DNA from: Micropterus salmoides
Lineage: Eukaryota; Chordata; Actinopteri; Centrarchiformes; Centrarchidae
Length of the DNA: 64,000 nt
NCBI RefSeq assembly: GCF_014851395.1
Contig: NW_024041150.1
Location: 29,142,305-29,206,304, forward strand
Direction: 5' to 3'
Positions 11,500 to 25,100 of this stretch are shown piece after piece. Within the stretch, counting starts at the first letter, position 1. Each line of letters starts with the position of its first letter. The position numbers were made by a program, and so were the translations under genes. The notes under the pieces are model-generated. The model was not told the DNA's origin. It did not search any database and saw only the letters and a list, made by a program, of their open reading frames with translations.

Positions 11500-11993
11500 C
11501 TGAAACATATGTACAAATATATTGTACAACAACCATCAAATAAGTTTCCTCTTCCAATTATTTCAGCACCAAAAAATGTATTTCTAGGGCTACTTTCTAT
11601 TCAATAAAAGGAAAGTTGAGATTAGCTTCTGGAACAAGAAAATTAAGTCCCAACTCTTGTTTGTTTTGTTTGTTAGAACATTAATTTCCATTTAAAAAAT
11701 TGCATTTTATTTTTTATTATCAGAAAGATTTTTTTTGTGTCTTTTTGTCAGCGAGTCATATTAGCAAATATTTAGTTTGACCAGATTTTCCTTTAGAGCT
11801 GTGCCCAGAGTTAAACCTACGCACTATACTTACTTAGTAAAAAGTTGTTTGCGTAAAGGTGATCATAGCTGCATATCCACATGCACATTCACACTGCATG
11901 CAAGCATTTACAATTCAAATGTATTGCTGAGGACCAAGTTTGTTGCTTTAAATATGGTGGGCTGGAGAGGTAAATAGTAAGTAAAATGGATGT

Positions 11994-12410
11994 CTGTGAA
12001 GATTCTCAGTCATACATGTTATAGGTCAAATCAAGGCCAACTGGACTTGGCTGAGGTTACTTTAAGATGTTTCATTATCAAGGTGATGGATACCAATTGA
12101 TTCGTTATTGTTCCTGGCTATTGTAATGACAGTCGTTATGGTTCTTCTAGTCACCTGAGGCCAAGTTTGAACAACTGTATCCAAATGTAAGCGTTTGTCC
12201 AGCTTCCTGGGAAGTTATTAAATGACAGCATTGTAAGAGGGGATAAGTGGTGTTACAGACCTTCTCCCTGTTGGGAGATGGTCTCTCCACTCTGGTGTAA
12301 ATTATTCATTAGAACAGTCAGGAGCAGAAACGCACCAGGTGGTATCCATCACTTTGGTAATGACCCCACAGAGGTTAAAATAGCTGTGACTCACTGCCAG
12401 TCAGTTAAGT
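11994..12410. mobile_element. Decayed Penelope-like element 3' fragment with inverted halves
   Basis: The left part (11997-12310) follows, with many changes, the antisense 3' end of the Penelope-like element at 48243-48640: GAAGATTCTCAGTCAT, CAACTGGACTTGG, GACAGTCGTTA, GTCACCTGAGGCCAA, CTTCCTGGGAAG, GACAGCATTGTAAG, GGGGATAAGTGGTG. The right part (about 12335-12410) has sense orientation (ATCCATCACTTTGG, GACCCCACAGAGGTTAAAAT, CACTGCCAGTCAGTTAAG). The two halves thus share an inverted segment around GTGATGGATACCA. In the first intron of the RIN-like gene. Confidence 0.7.
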
Positions 12411-12785
12411 TACGTAAGTTACACAGGTAACGTTACTTAACTTGTGTAAGTTAAGTGACGTACGTAACAGTTATTTTAACCCAAACCATGATCTGTTCCT
12501 CAACTTAACCAAGTTTTTTTGTTGGCTCGACCTTATGAAATTGCAATGTTTCACAACGCTAACTTGACCGCGGAGTCCTCAACATCGCAAAACAACGCTA
12601 AAGGGGTTGTTCCCAGGTTTTTAAAAAGCAGCGCCAAGGGGTTTTGACCAATTCACCATATGTCCATAAAATGTTTTGGCTTTGCTGCATGTCATGATCA
12701 TACCCTTCTCTCCCCATGTTTACTGTGTCTTTCCCTACACTGACTGTCAAATAAAGACCCAAATTAATCTTTTAAAAAAGAAAAG
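12411..12785. repeat. Palindromic tract and old retroelement tail
   Basis: 12411-12475 is an imperfect palindrome built of TTAAGTTACGTAAGTTAC variants with TTACGTAA and GACGTACGTAAC cores. 12690-12785 ends with CTGACTGTCAAATAAAGACC followed by A-rich sequence, the tail of a common teleost retrotransposed repeat. Confidence 0.4.
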
Positions 12786-15700
12786 AAGGCAAATAAAATC
12801 TTTGATTATAAATCCAATGTGTATCTAATATCTAACTGGCTCTCATTTAGCTGAAAATCTGCCGTTCATCTCAGTGTTCACGTCACAATTAATTATTTAA
12901 TTAATTAAAATTCAGGAAATCCAATTAGACTGTGACTGCATTACCAAAAATCAGATTCGTGTCTGTTTCAGTTTGCCAGTCTGCCTATAAACATTTACAT
13001 ATCAGATATAATGTAATTTCTTTCAATTAATCGTGTGCTCTCTAAAAGCAAACTTCAGTTTAAAGTTTTAAAGCAGCTTCTCATCCTTCTGATCTGTCAA
13101 AGTGTTCATGCATGTTGTACACCTCTCCTCCTTCTGTTTTCACTTAAACAACAGCATAAATATTTCTAAAGATTGAATGTTTATTAACTTACACTTTCTG
13201 GGGGAAGTCCTACTTAAAACAATCTCTCAGTCTGAACTTCGGGTTTTCCTTAATTTTGTCCCTTTAATGTTAACATTCAATCATACTCTCTCTCTCTCTC
13301 TCTCTCTCTCAGATTGGCTTGCTGCTGGATGTCACACTGTGTGGGCTGCTGGTGAACGCTTGTGAGCGTAGCAGCAGATGGTTGCCATAGCAACTTGGGC
13401 CTACACATCCTACCAGGCATTCCCACTCAGTGAAACACCCTTTCTCTGACAACTTGGAGATGCGCGTGCACCCACGAACACACACACTGTATTTATACAG
13501 TATACACACACCACACAGTATTATAAAGGTTTCCTGTGGCGCAGAGGTGTTTTATTTCTAGGAAGCTTTTTTATTTTTTGGAGACAAAAAAAACAACAAA
13601 TAAATAAATAAAGCAATGATTGTGCTGCTCCGAAATCAGATGCAACAACCCTTTTTCAGTGGTATTAGAGGAAGAATTATGAATATTGTTTTCATTCAGT
13701 AACTCATTAGAATTTTTCCTCACCCTTATTACATAACTCTCCCCTCCTGTATGGGACACCATCCATCCATGTGCCAATCTGCATGAGCAGTTAACAGTAA
13801 ATAGCATCAGAGGGGTTAGGAATCAAGTACAGCAAATATATAATAAAAAATATATAATTGCTGTTTGCTGATAATATGTAATATATGTAATAATAATAAT
13901 AATCAGATTTTTTCTGATGGCTGATAACTTAAAAAACAACAACTTTACATTCTGTGTAAAAATGAGAATTATTAAGTTTGCTAAAGCAAAAAAAAGAAGT
14001 TGTTTGGTTGGAGTTAGCTAAACATGGCAGACGTGTCAATCTTACAATTTCTTCAAAAAAACTGATTTGTATATTGGGATACCTGACAAAGAATTTAAGA
14101 CCAAAAATACAGAATCAGATATGTAAGGATTGGAACAGTGAGTTGGTCAGCTTTAATGTTAGCATGCCTGGCTAACTAGCTTTCTACCTACAGTACTAAC
14201 ATTATCCCAGGTCACAGAGGTAACCATCGGTTTCTCTAAAAGATAACTAAATGGCAATGTTTTAAAAAACCCAAAATGATGATTACCTCTGTGACTAGAG
14301 TATATGCTAATTCACTTGCAAGGACCACACAATCAACACGTACGATTAAATGATTTATTGATTGAAACAGAAATATACAGTTGATGAATAGACATTCAAA
14401 GCGTTGTGGGGAAGCTACGATAGGGAAATCAGCCGTAGCACCCGGGCATGATGGACACCCTTATAACCCTATGGAGAGGAAGAAGGAGATCAGGAGGCAG
14501 AACAGAGAAAGGGGTAGGGGAGGGGGAATGCAGAATGTGAGAGCGAAGAAGAGGAGCTGGGACATGTGGGTATTTATGGAAATGCTGGCGATGACGTGGT
14601 TGATGTGTGGTCCCGCTCCTGAAACTCTGCTAATTAGCTCCACTACATGAGAGGCACAACCTGGGGCTAGTAGTAACCTGGCATTTCTTCCGAATGCAAG
14701 GGGCATGGTATTAGCTTTATACATTAGTCTATAGGGTTACAGATCAGGTTTGAATAATATATATCATATATCAGTCTAGAAGGATCTGTTCTTTATTTAG
14801 TTTGAGGAAGTTTACACTCCAGCAACTCCGGCCAAAGTTGCACTAGATAGCAAAAGCCAAACTTAATCTTCATCCTCAAATCCTTTCATCTTATAGATGG
14901 GTTTCTTGTATACAAACATTACTAGATGCACGTGCAGTCAGGTGGAAAATCCGCTTTGGTAGCCGGTCAGAACCACTGCAATCAACATCGCGAACAATTC
15001 TACATCTAATTTTTTTAAGCATCTGCTGAAGCAGCAACGTGAAACATAGCATTAACATAACTAGTTACTTTTAATACCCAGTAATGAGTAAAGTAATATT
15101 TTTACTTTTTAAAGGAGTGATAAGTAAAAAGTAACTCATTAAAATTATTGGGTAATTTGCCCAACACTGCTACTAGATTTGCCGTACAGACTGATAAGCC
15201 GCGAAGACAGAGTTCTTCTTTCTGCCCCCTGGTTGCATCTCTGTGATGACGTTGCACAGAAACCTGTCTATAAAAGAGAAGCATACTGGAGCATATGTCT
15301 GTCATAAGCAACCATTCATGGGTTATGTTAGAAAAAATACAATTTATTTATTATTAATTTACAGTATGATATTTGGACTGCTCTCTCTTGAATTACACTA
15401 TATATCCTGTATCACGACAATGTATAGTATGTAGTCTGGGTGCATATTTAAGACCCATTTTGTTTTGTTTTAAAATGTCAGTCAGCTGACTACTTTAAAA
15501 AGTTAGCTGGACTGTTTAAGCAGTTGATAGAGGTTTTGCCTTCGCTTTTCATAGTTAGCTACAGTTGATAAGATCTGATGGCAAGAATCATTATTTCAGA
15601 CAACAACATCATCGATCATTGGCTAGAAATAAGAAGCCCCTTTTTGTTTACTTCTGTGTGAAATCAAGACCCATTGTTCAGGAAATTTCTGCAATTTTTT

Positions 15701-18440
15701 CTGTCATCGTTATTTTAGTAAACGGCATGTGTGCCGTGCAAGATTGGAAAGTTTGACAGGCGTGTAACCAAGGGGGGCATTGCAAGCTGTCAACTGCTAC
15801 AAACAAATAGTATGAGTATGGCAGTTTTATCTGTCAAAGATACACTTCAGAGATTTCTCACTTCAAAACAGACACACAAGAGCACTATAAGTCAACAAGC
15901 ATCATCTTGAATAAGGAGTCCAATGTTTTGATTTCAAGGTGTGCTTTAAAGAAAAATAATTTGTGAGTGTGACTCTGAGTGGGCCTGCAGAGTCACCCCA
16001 TTGCATATCTGGAGCCAACCACCACACAGGTCTGCAGTCCGATGACCTAACCACACAGGACCACACAGGATAAGACAAGCAGAGAGAGAGAGAGAGAGGG
16101 AAAAAACAGAGAGCAAGACCCTAGTGTTTCACTAGCCATTTCCAGGTCCGCCTTACATAAAATGCTGCCCACACACACAGAAAGACTTATGTAATTCCCT
16201 CAGAGAAAGAGAGACACACAGAGAGGGAGAAACAGAGGAGAAAGATGAAAAGATAAAATGATGAAAAAGGAAAAGAAAAGCCGGGACTGAAAAATAAAGC
16301 TGGTTAAGGAAATCAGAACTTCATCCTGCAGCGCTGCAGTTCAAGCTGGCAGACGGGAACTGTAAAAAGCAGAACGAGATGAAAACTGTATATCTAACAA
16401 GGTGTTTTTGCACCTGAGGGGAAGCAGCAGCAGCAGCAGCAGAAGCAGCAGCAGCAGCCGGGAACCCAGCGGGGTAGGCCAGAAAGTCTGACACTGCTGA
16501 ACACACTGAGCACTTAACAAGTAGATGAAGAGACAGTTAGGGCAAGACTTGTCTGAAGGGGGATGGAGGGAGTAGAGAGAGGGAAAGGGGTGCTCTGTGG
16601 GGAGTTGTAGAGGAAAGTGGAGCTTCGGAAAACCCTAAATTACCTTCCTTTTTCTGGGAGACAGGCTCAGTAGAGGGGGAATAGGCTCGTACAGGCGAAA
16701 CTGGAGTGTGCGTTTATAGTGCCAAAAATCAGCAGGCTGCTAATGGATATTTAGGAAAGGGGACATTAGATGTTATTGTGCAAATGCTGACTGACTGCTA
16801 GAGAAAACCTGAGCAGTTTACACCTTTTTTGCAGGAGTGATGAGAAATTTGGACACAGATGCAAAGCTGGACAGAAGGACTGACCAAAATGCTGGCCCAG
16901 ACCGCGATGACGGAGTGATGGAGAGACTCAAATTTATTAATTTTTTTGTGGATCTGAGAAAACAACAGGTGCTGTAGGTATTAGTGTTGATTTACATTTT
17001 CCTGTAGATTTTCGAGGTGTTGGTACAAGATAATCTGTCCAGCCTAAGAATAAATAGAGGTATGATTTACGCAGAAAACATCACCAGCCGTCACTCATCA
17101 GACCATGGTGTCATGCATCTGTTAATCAGATTTAAACACACAATTCATATGATAAATCCTTCATTAAGAGATATTCAAACACACAAAAGAAGACTGTCAG
17201 GGCTGGAGGTGAAGCAGGTTAAACCTGAATGAAGCTGAAGAGGTCGTTGATGAGAACACAGATTTTTAATTTTCAGGAGAACAGTGTGGGATGAGAGAGA
17301 TCACTGACTGTGAGCAGCTGCTCAGCGAGAAGCTCATTCTGGTGCAGATGGACAACATCATGGTGTCCAGATTTATCCACCTCCAGACCAGTTCCCCATC
17401 AGGTTACAGAGACAGTGGCGCCCCCAAGAGACCAATGGTTTCAACCTTATTTGAACAGTTACAACACTCTGTGCCACCTCCAGATGTTCCCCGATGACAG
17501 CTTTGTCATGTTGTGCATCAGTGAACAGAGGAAGAGGAGTTTTGTCATGAGAACCACCTACAGCTCAGTGTTTGCAAGATGAAGGAGCCTGCAGGAGATT
17601 TCCAATAAAGCCTGAAATAAATAAATGGAACCATCCAGAGTGAGGTATCAAAGCGCATGGAGAAGGAAACACAGTCTTAAAGAGTCCTCATAACCTTTTT
17701 TTCAGACTCATTTTAACTTACAAACAACAAAACACCTTGGTCTACCTGTAAAGTTGATCATAATGCTGCAAGTGTGGCTGCAAGTTTGTCCCTTCAAGGG
17801 GGTGAATGAGACAGAGGAGCTTTCAGCATGTGAACGCAACACCAGTTGTTTGCTCTGGTGTGCTGGAAAGACAACATAAACACAAGGGATGCAGGAATAT
17901 ATTAAAGGATTGTACCCATGGTTTTGAATGTTTTAGAGGAATAACAAACAGGTATTTTTTCAAAGCACACCATAAATTTTTAGTCTGGTTTCCCACCACC
18001 TAGGGAGACAGTGGTTGCCATTCGTTTCAAAGTGGTAAAAAAAGAAAATGTGAAACTTGCCTATCAAAAGCTTCTTTTTTCCCTTAATGTAGATCATTGC
18101 GTGGTGGTGCAGCAGCGTTCTGTGCTGTTCCGGCATCCTACAAAACTCTCCCAACCAAGTTGCAACTGTTTTATTGCAAGAAACAATCACATTTATTCCA
18201 TCTTTCATCCGCGTTGTTGAAAGTTCGATCTCTCACCATCATTTTGTAGCTCATGAATGCAGCAGTATTTAGCAGCTGACTTTCAAATCTTGGATGCCAG
18301 AGTCAAGAAAGAGTTTTTACTATTTTAATTTTACTATTAATCACCTGGCTCCCACAGTATTATATATTATATTATATTATATTGCTGCATCTTAGCTTCT
18401 GCACTATTGTATGTCTTTTATGCTTCTAGCTGGATTCTAG
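12786..18440. other. First intron of the RIN-like gene, mostly unexplained
   Basis: Simple repeats at 13286-13310 (CT)n, 16081-16098 (AG)n and 16427-16460 (AGC)n. 15050-15172 ends with CCCAACACTG after TAAAAAGTAACTCATT and looks like the end of a hAT-type MITE. 17260-17630 is coding-like (separate entry). I see no supported gene in the remainder. Confidence 0.5.
17257..17627 (+). pseudogene. Coding-like, frameshifted segment with AATAAA, family unknown
   Basis: One frame reads CEQLLSEKLILVQMDNIMV and SRFIHLQTSSPSGYRDSGAP up to about 17498. The natural continuation, MFPDDSFVMLCISEQRKRSF and VMRTTYSSVFAR with a stop at 17580-17582, is in another frame. It is followed within 30 bp by AATAAA (17604) and further A-rich sequence. 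The pattern suits a retroposed or decayed 3' exon. I do not recognise the family, and chance is not excluded. Confidence 0.3.
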
Positions 18441-18444
18441 ATCA

Positions 18445-18945
18445 GCCGATCAGCCATAACATTATGATCACCTGCCTAATTTGGAGGTCCGGTCAACACC
18501 TTGAACTCACTGTTTTGTTCCTTTTTTGTGTCCCATTCCTGAACCATTTTTGCTTAGAGGCAGGGTGAATTATCCTGCTGAAAGTGCAAATGCCATGAGG
18601 GAATACCGTTTCCCCGAAAGGGTGTGCATGGTCTGCAACAGTGCTTCGGTAGGTGGCACGTGTCAAAGTAACATCCACATGAATGGCAGGACCCAAGGTT
18701 TCCCAGCCGAACATTGCCCAAAGCATCACACTGCCTCTGTCGGCTTGCCTTCTTCCCATAGTGCATCCTAGTGCCATGTGTTCTCCACGCGTGCCCATTT
18801 TTCTCCTTCTAACACATCAACTTTGAGGACAAAATGTTCACTTGCTGCCTAATATATACCACCCACTGACATGTGCCATGGTAACGAGATAATCAGTGCT
18901 ATTCACTTCACCTGTCAGTGGTCATAATGTTATGGCTGATCGGTG
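18445..18945 (-). mobile_element. Internally deleted Tc1-like transposon
   Basis: The inverted ends CGATCAGCCATAACATTATG (18447) and CATAATGTTATGGCTGATCG (18924-18943) are a known fish Tc1-type terminal repeat. On the minus strand the transposase remnant GSVMLWAMFGWETLGPAIHV ... ADHAHPF is readable, but the catalytic-region motif FQQDN falls in a different frame, so it is frameshifted, and most of the gene is missing (about 500 bp in all). Non-autonomous. The flanks (18360-18430 and 18950-19030, ending GACAATAAAGAATT) look like an older retroelement tail that it split. Confidence 0.82.
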
Positions 18946-21880
18946 AATATATTTTATCCATGTCTGTAAGGGAATCTGAAACTGCTTCACTGTAATTGTT
19001 GTGTATATGACAATAAAGAATTTAAACTATAATATGCAGTACAGCATGCAGAATAATCATAACTGTACGTACATTTACACAGCAATGGACAATCTCACTT
19101 AATTAAAGTTTCAAGTATTTTACAATTTAAATCTTCATACTAAACTAAAACTAATGGCTGCATGAGCGATAAAAAAAAAATCTAGGTATTTCATAGATGC
19201 GGAAAATTATCAGCACTAATACAAAATATATACATATAAAATATTAAATGGTCCTTTAAAGGAGGAATCCACCCTTGGATCACTAAGTCTGCTAAGTTCA
19301 ACCAATTCCTGGAGTTAGGTGTGGCGATTTAGATTTTCCACTTACCTCCTCTACTTCTACTCCAAGTTAGTGATTTCCTACAGCTCCCAGAATTACTTTC
19401 AGCAGCCTCCACATGCACATGAACTTGTATTCAGCTAAGTATTTTGTGTAGGTGGATAGAGTCATAATGATAGATAGTGAGAGCAAAAGAACGCAGGTTT
19501 CCAGTGAAGAAAAACTGCCCTTTACACTTAACAGAGCACATCTTCTAGCTGGATAGCATTTTCTGTATCCTCAAGGGATACAGAAAGAGGCAAAATTAGT
19601 ATCCCAGCCTCTTCTTTAAAGATTATTTGAGACTAAAAATGCTGCTGACGTTTACAGTTTATGTATTCTCACATATTCAATTGGCTGCAATGGGAACGTC
19701 TGTACTAAACTGTACATTCTGCCAGTTATGCACAGGAAAAGGAGAAACACAAAACATAACTAAATAAGTCCAGAGACAGTTACAGAGACTCCCGAGACAG
19801 CAGCAGAGGGAGGATGGGGAGGAAACCGAATCTCCCACCCCCTTGACTCTGAGCTGATGCAGCTACAGACAATCTCTAGCCTACTGCTTCATCATCCAAG
19901 GTGCAACACAGAGTCTTCACAACATTCCCCCCCCCCCCCACGAAATGTCCACCAAACCTCCAGCCAACAAACATGTAATGATAGTGACACTGAAAACAGG
20001 CAGCGGTGTCGTGCACTTTGCTCACTCTCACATAAGGTATTTCCATCTGGTAATTTTGAAAAGCAGGCAGTTAAGCAAAACAAAATTTACCCGTCTAGCT
20101 ATCATTTGTTTGTTATATTTTGCTGTTCTTATATGCTTTGCTTCTCTTATAGATAGTTTTATTTTATTTTTTTTAGTATATTCTATTATTTGTTGTCTTT
20201 ATTGTAGTAAGTTTCACAGCTCTTGGACACCCACACGATGCTGTAATCCACACTTTTTTCATACTTTTTATCTGACCGTGACATATTGTCATGTCTACAT
20301 CTTCAATTTTAAACAGATTTTACTGTCAGCGTGTATTTTCCCTATTTTCCTTTATGTGCATCACATTCAGGAAGCTGCAAACGTCACTTAGTTGTAACCT
20401 ACTCATACAATTTACACTGAAATGACTCATATTTTCAAACTGTCTGTCACAAAATGTATTTAAAATTTGAAACCCGCACACACACAGACATTTCACCTCT
20501 TATTATGACAGAAAGGAACAACAGACACATCCAGCAGGAAGTGAACCCCAAACTTTACTAAAACTTTTGCAGTCCAGTCACAAAATATAGTGTCCATAGG
20601 CTAGACATTGTCAACGTTGGAGTCTGTAACTTTCTGCAAACTGTCACTCTCTGCAGAGGCAGCAGGCAACTGAAATAATTTTTTTAACTAAAGATGGCAG
20701 AGTTGGTGTAGAAGCTTGGTGTTTGCTCAAATAAGCAATTAAAATACTTGAGCTCATGCTTCTGCATTTTCAACCATGACAGGTGCACCCCAACAAGCTG
20801 ATCAACATTCGTCAGTAGTGGGCGTAGAGAGGCTCCAACTACGGTAATTGTGCCAGTTCTTGTGGTTTACAATTATCCACCATACATAGTCAAAGTTAGC
20901 TGCCGCCTCTCCGGGCTAACCTCGGTTCCACTAGCTTCTGTAACTTAATGGGTTTTCTCATAGAGGTTTTTTATAGCTTTTTAATGCATGCAATCTGTTA
21001 AATTAGTGTGTGCTTTTGGTATTGTAACGCTCTGCGATGTAATGGCTGAATTGAAAAAATATTTTCTCTTTTTCCTCATGATTTTACATATTTACATATA
21101 AAAACTCTGAAATGTCATAAAAATAAAGAGTATATGCACAAATAAATATTCCATCCATCCATCGTAAACCGCTTATCCTGCGCACAGGGTTGTGGGGTTG
21201 TTATTTATTGTATTTCATAATTTTTCTTCTTTACTGTCCTTTCTATTGTTATTTGCTATTGTGAAGACTGATTCTACAACATTTAACATGATTGAAATGA
21301 AATGGAAATATGTTTTGGTTTTGATTAATAAAGTTTATTGTAAAAAAAGAAACATGTCATGGTCAGCATCATTACAGATAGAGCTGCAATACTAGCATGA
21401 TATTTGGTACCAGCTGCTGGAGAACTGTAAGTTAGAAAATAATGATATAAAATAATAAATTTTAAAACTTATTTTGCAGGTGAATTACATACTTTTCACA
21501 CTAATACACTTGTTGTTGATGAATGGATTAAACAAGGCTATGCTAAGCTAGGTGTCCCCCGCTTGTATATTTAACATACACATTGGGTGTGATATTGCTC
21601 CTCTCTCTTTGTGAAAATATCTAGTAAACTTTTACGGTGTTCAAATGTAATTGCTGGTGACTTTTAAGGTCAAACAATTTGGTTGTTTTTCAAACACGAA
21701 GCTAACTTTCTATTCTAAAATAAATGTACAGGAAAGTAAAAGTCTAACATCTTGTCATTTTAACAAAAATAAACCTACATTGTCTTTGTTAGCATTGCAT
21801 TAGCATTCATTAACTAGCTCAAATGAGGCTTTGGCAGCATACCAGTAAGTGAGATTCATTGGACAAGTGTTTTATCTTGA
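18946..21880. other. Intronic sequence, few landmarks
   Basis: Contains a 13-base C run (19926-19938), a CATCCATCC/CCGCTTATCCTGCGC segment at 21150-21195 that is the antisense 3' tail of a common fish retroelement (the sense form is at 30920-30975), and a CTATGCTAAGCTAGG trace near 21540. No exon recognised; the 148-codon frame at 19945-20391 is AT-rich and lacks any domain. Confidence 0.5.
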
Positions 21881-22170
21881 TTAAAGGGATAATTTGGGGA
21901 AATACAGTTACTATTTTCAGAGTTAGATGAGAAGATTGATACTCTTCTGGTGTCTGGGTACAGTACAGAGCTAGAATCCGGAGACAATTAGCTTAACTTA
22001 GCTTAGCATAAAGATATAAAGACAAAGGGGGATGAGAAACTCGCCTGGCTCTGTATCTCGTATCAGGTAAAAATTATTTGTGATTTGACTGTGTAGCTGG
22101 CAAACAACAGCTGGGCGCAGTAAGTTCCTGTAAAATAGTTTTGGCTGTGTGGTCGCTAGGCAGAGGAGAC
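21880..22170 (+). repeat. Teleost interspersed repeat, sense copy
   Basis: Ordered landmarks TTTGGGGAAATACAGTTACT, GAGTTAGATGAGAAGATTGA, GCTTAACTTAGCTTAGCATA, GCCTGGCTCTGTATC, CTGGGCGCAGTAAG. Same family as the antisense copy at 2060-2530; a further partial start (CAACATTTTGGGATATGTGC) is at 9870-9920. Confidence 0.65.
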
Positions 22171-25100
22171 GCCATACAGCACTCAGCAGATGGATAAACT
22201 CATTTGTCAATAAAAAGCAGCTAACATCGAACTCTTGAAAAGAAATAAAATAATGATGTTGAGCTAATATAAAATAGCTATGAGCGAGGGAAGCACTTCA
22301 GCTCTCTGTTCAGGTAGATAAATAACTTTAAACTCAAAATAAACGCAAAATAATAGTTGACCACACATTAATGAACTGTCGTTGTTTCCATCACAAACTA
22401 ACTGCCAACTTTGTCAAAACAACGACTGTGTACTAATTATTCATCTCATCGTGTGTCGTGTTTGACGCCATCCACAAGCATCCGTCTGTAAAATCTCTCA
22501 TTTGCACAAGAGTGACCATGACGGTTGCTAAGTATAACCAGCAGCCCATCACTGCATGCGTAGGATGACTAATGGAGCAACATAATTGCAGTGGGCTATA
22601 AGTATCCGCAGGGGGCACCAGTGGGCACAGGGGCCTGCTGACTGATGACAGGTGTCCGTTTTGATGCCTGCTGCAAAAGCGCCATAGCAATGGCACTCAG
22701 GGCCAGTGACAAGGAAGTGAGAGCTGTGTGTGTGTGTGTGTGTGTGTGTATGTCTATGGGTGTGACGAAGTTGTACAAAAGCATTAGTATGAGTCACAAG
22801 TAACACTGTGGCTGTAGGAGAGAAGAAGGACTGTTAGCATAACTGTGAATATTCATAATTTTAGAAGCAGATCGGTTAACTGGTGCGGGTGATTCAGAAG
22901 GGGCATTATCACAAATAGTTCTGTCAGACCAGTAATGTGTGTGTGTTTATTCGTGTGTGTGTGTTTGTGTGACAAGATATAGAGTTTCCATCATGATGTC
23001 ATTAAATCTTTAAATTGCCTCATGGGCATTCTCCATGAATGGTCTTTCCTTGATTTTTCTCTGCACTGTGACACTGAACTGAACCAACTCTCAATCGACA
23101 TTTTGCTTTGACTCTGGGACACCCTCTAACACTAGTCTCTATAAGCAGATACCTTTCCATTTGTAGTCTGATTAGTATTGACCAACCAGGCTTTGGTTGC
23201 ATAAACAGTCCGTGTGGAGGGCAAAAGAGGTGGAACCCACTGGATGAAATGCAACCTCAATGCAAACCATCAGCTATCGTCTGACGATGATTTCGTTTTC
23301 TGAACCCAAGAGATTAGATTTTTATCAGCTTTTTAAAATTGATCTGCATTCAAACTGTCATCAGACGACAGCTAATGGGATCCAAGATTGCTAATCGGAC
23401 TGTAAACAATCACCAACGCATGGAAGAGGAAGACTTGGCCTGGATATCCATTATTGCTAGTATCCGCTGGCCACACTGGAAGCCTCGGAAGATTAGCCGT
23501 TGCCCCCAGAAGCTAAATCAACGTCAGAAGATAGCCAATGGGTTCCAAGATTGCTGTAACACAAATAAGGGGCTGCTCGGGGTCTTTTGGCCACCAGGGG
23601 CCAAATTAAAACAAAAGTTAAGATTTTGTTGTATACTTTATCATAATAAGGCAAGCATCTGCACAATCACAGATAAAATATTCAAACCGATAAATGTTCC
23701 ACTGTGTCAATGTGTCAATAATTCTACTAAACAACTCATTTGATTTGAAGTCATGCAGCACCATGGTGGCCAAGTGAATCTCAGCTATAGGACGTTCATT
23801 CACAAAGTGGCCAAAAACACAATTGAATGATAATGTTGTGCTAACTGTTAGATAATAGACAACTAACACGTGAGCAATATAAACTTTAAAAGTGGTGATA
23901 TTTTCGCTCCCCCCAAGTGGCCATAAATCTGTTATTGCAGGTACATTTAAGTCTCCATTTACAGGAAACTATACTACATAGATTTAATTAAAATTTTTTT
24001 TTTTTTTACATTAAATGAAATGTATTTCTTGCCAACATTTTCACGTAACAAAGTTTCTTTTATAATAGTTTTGATACTTTAAAACTACAGATATTAAATG
24101 CTTCGTTCAACCCTGGTTGAAATGACTAATTCTAATTAACGACTGGTCAAGGTTTTAAAGGCCCTCCACACCCGCACAGGTGTTTTTGCGATCACTCTGG
24201 CTAATTAGACCTCTGATATTACCAAGATATCACCAAAAACTCTACAAATTAATAACTATAAATGTGTGTAAATTGTCCCGCCCTAACAAAAAAACAGCAG
24301 AGTGAAAGAAGCTGACAGTCAGTCTGCACTTGCTCACACTGGACCATGTTTTGATTTGTGATCAAAAAAACTTTTAATTGAAATGTTTGCTGATTATTTT
24401 AATTGAGCAATGACTCATGAATATTTATCCCTGAGTCTTGTTTTTCTCACCATGTTTTTGAGCTTTGTGAAGGCTGCACTTGGCTTGCGATGCCAAATTC
24501 ATCCATCTGAACAGGTCACCCAATCTAGCATTGGGTTTTGAAATCGAATTTTTTCTCATAATAAGCAGAGGGAAAACTTGCCAGAATAGCAATCTAGTTC
24601 CAGTCTTTCTATCCCGTGAAACGCTAATAAGCAACTTTTTCCAAGATGCTGTCACTTGTTACGGTAACTTCTCGAAATGCAAAACAACTAGAACAACATC
24701 GCCATGCCGTCAAAGTTTTCAGACTTGTTGTGATAAAAACAAAGTTGGATCCTGAATACCAGCCTCAATTGCTTGGAAACACAATTTTTTTATTGAACTA
24801 AGTGACACAAAAATGTAAAAACCTCGAGTTAAAGCTTATTAACAATATTTGTAAGGGAATGATGGGATTTATGCACTCAAAAAGGTTTTTGTTTACGTCA
24901 CATGTCCTGCCTTTTCTGATCTGTTCTGACCTCTTAGATGACTGTGTGATTCACAGTGTGACTAATGACCGATCGGCATGAGGAGCACTTCATACAAAAT
25001 GTTATTTTTGTAGAGGACTGTTAGGTAATGTCAGAAGTTTTTGATAAGAGACTGTGAATAATACCTCTTGGATAACGGAGTGCTTTTTAAAGTTTTGCTG

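Noticed and set aside
16321..16506. Minus-strand frame with poly-alanine
   Set aside because: Produced by an (AGC)n repeat, with no domain and no convincing splice context, although it lies in the RIN-like first intron.
19945..20391. 148-codon plus-strand frame
   Set aside because: Hydrophobic, AT-driven composition with no recognisable domain, no splice or start context.
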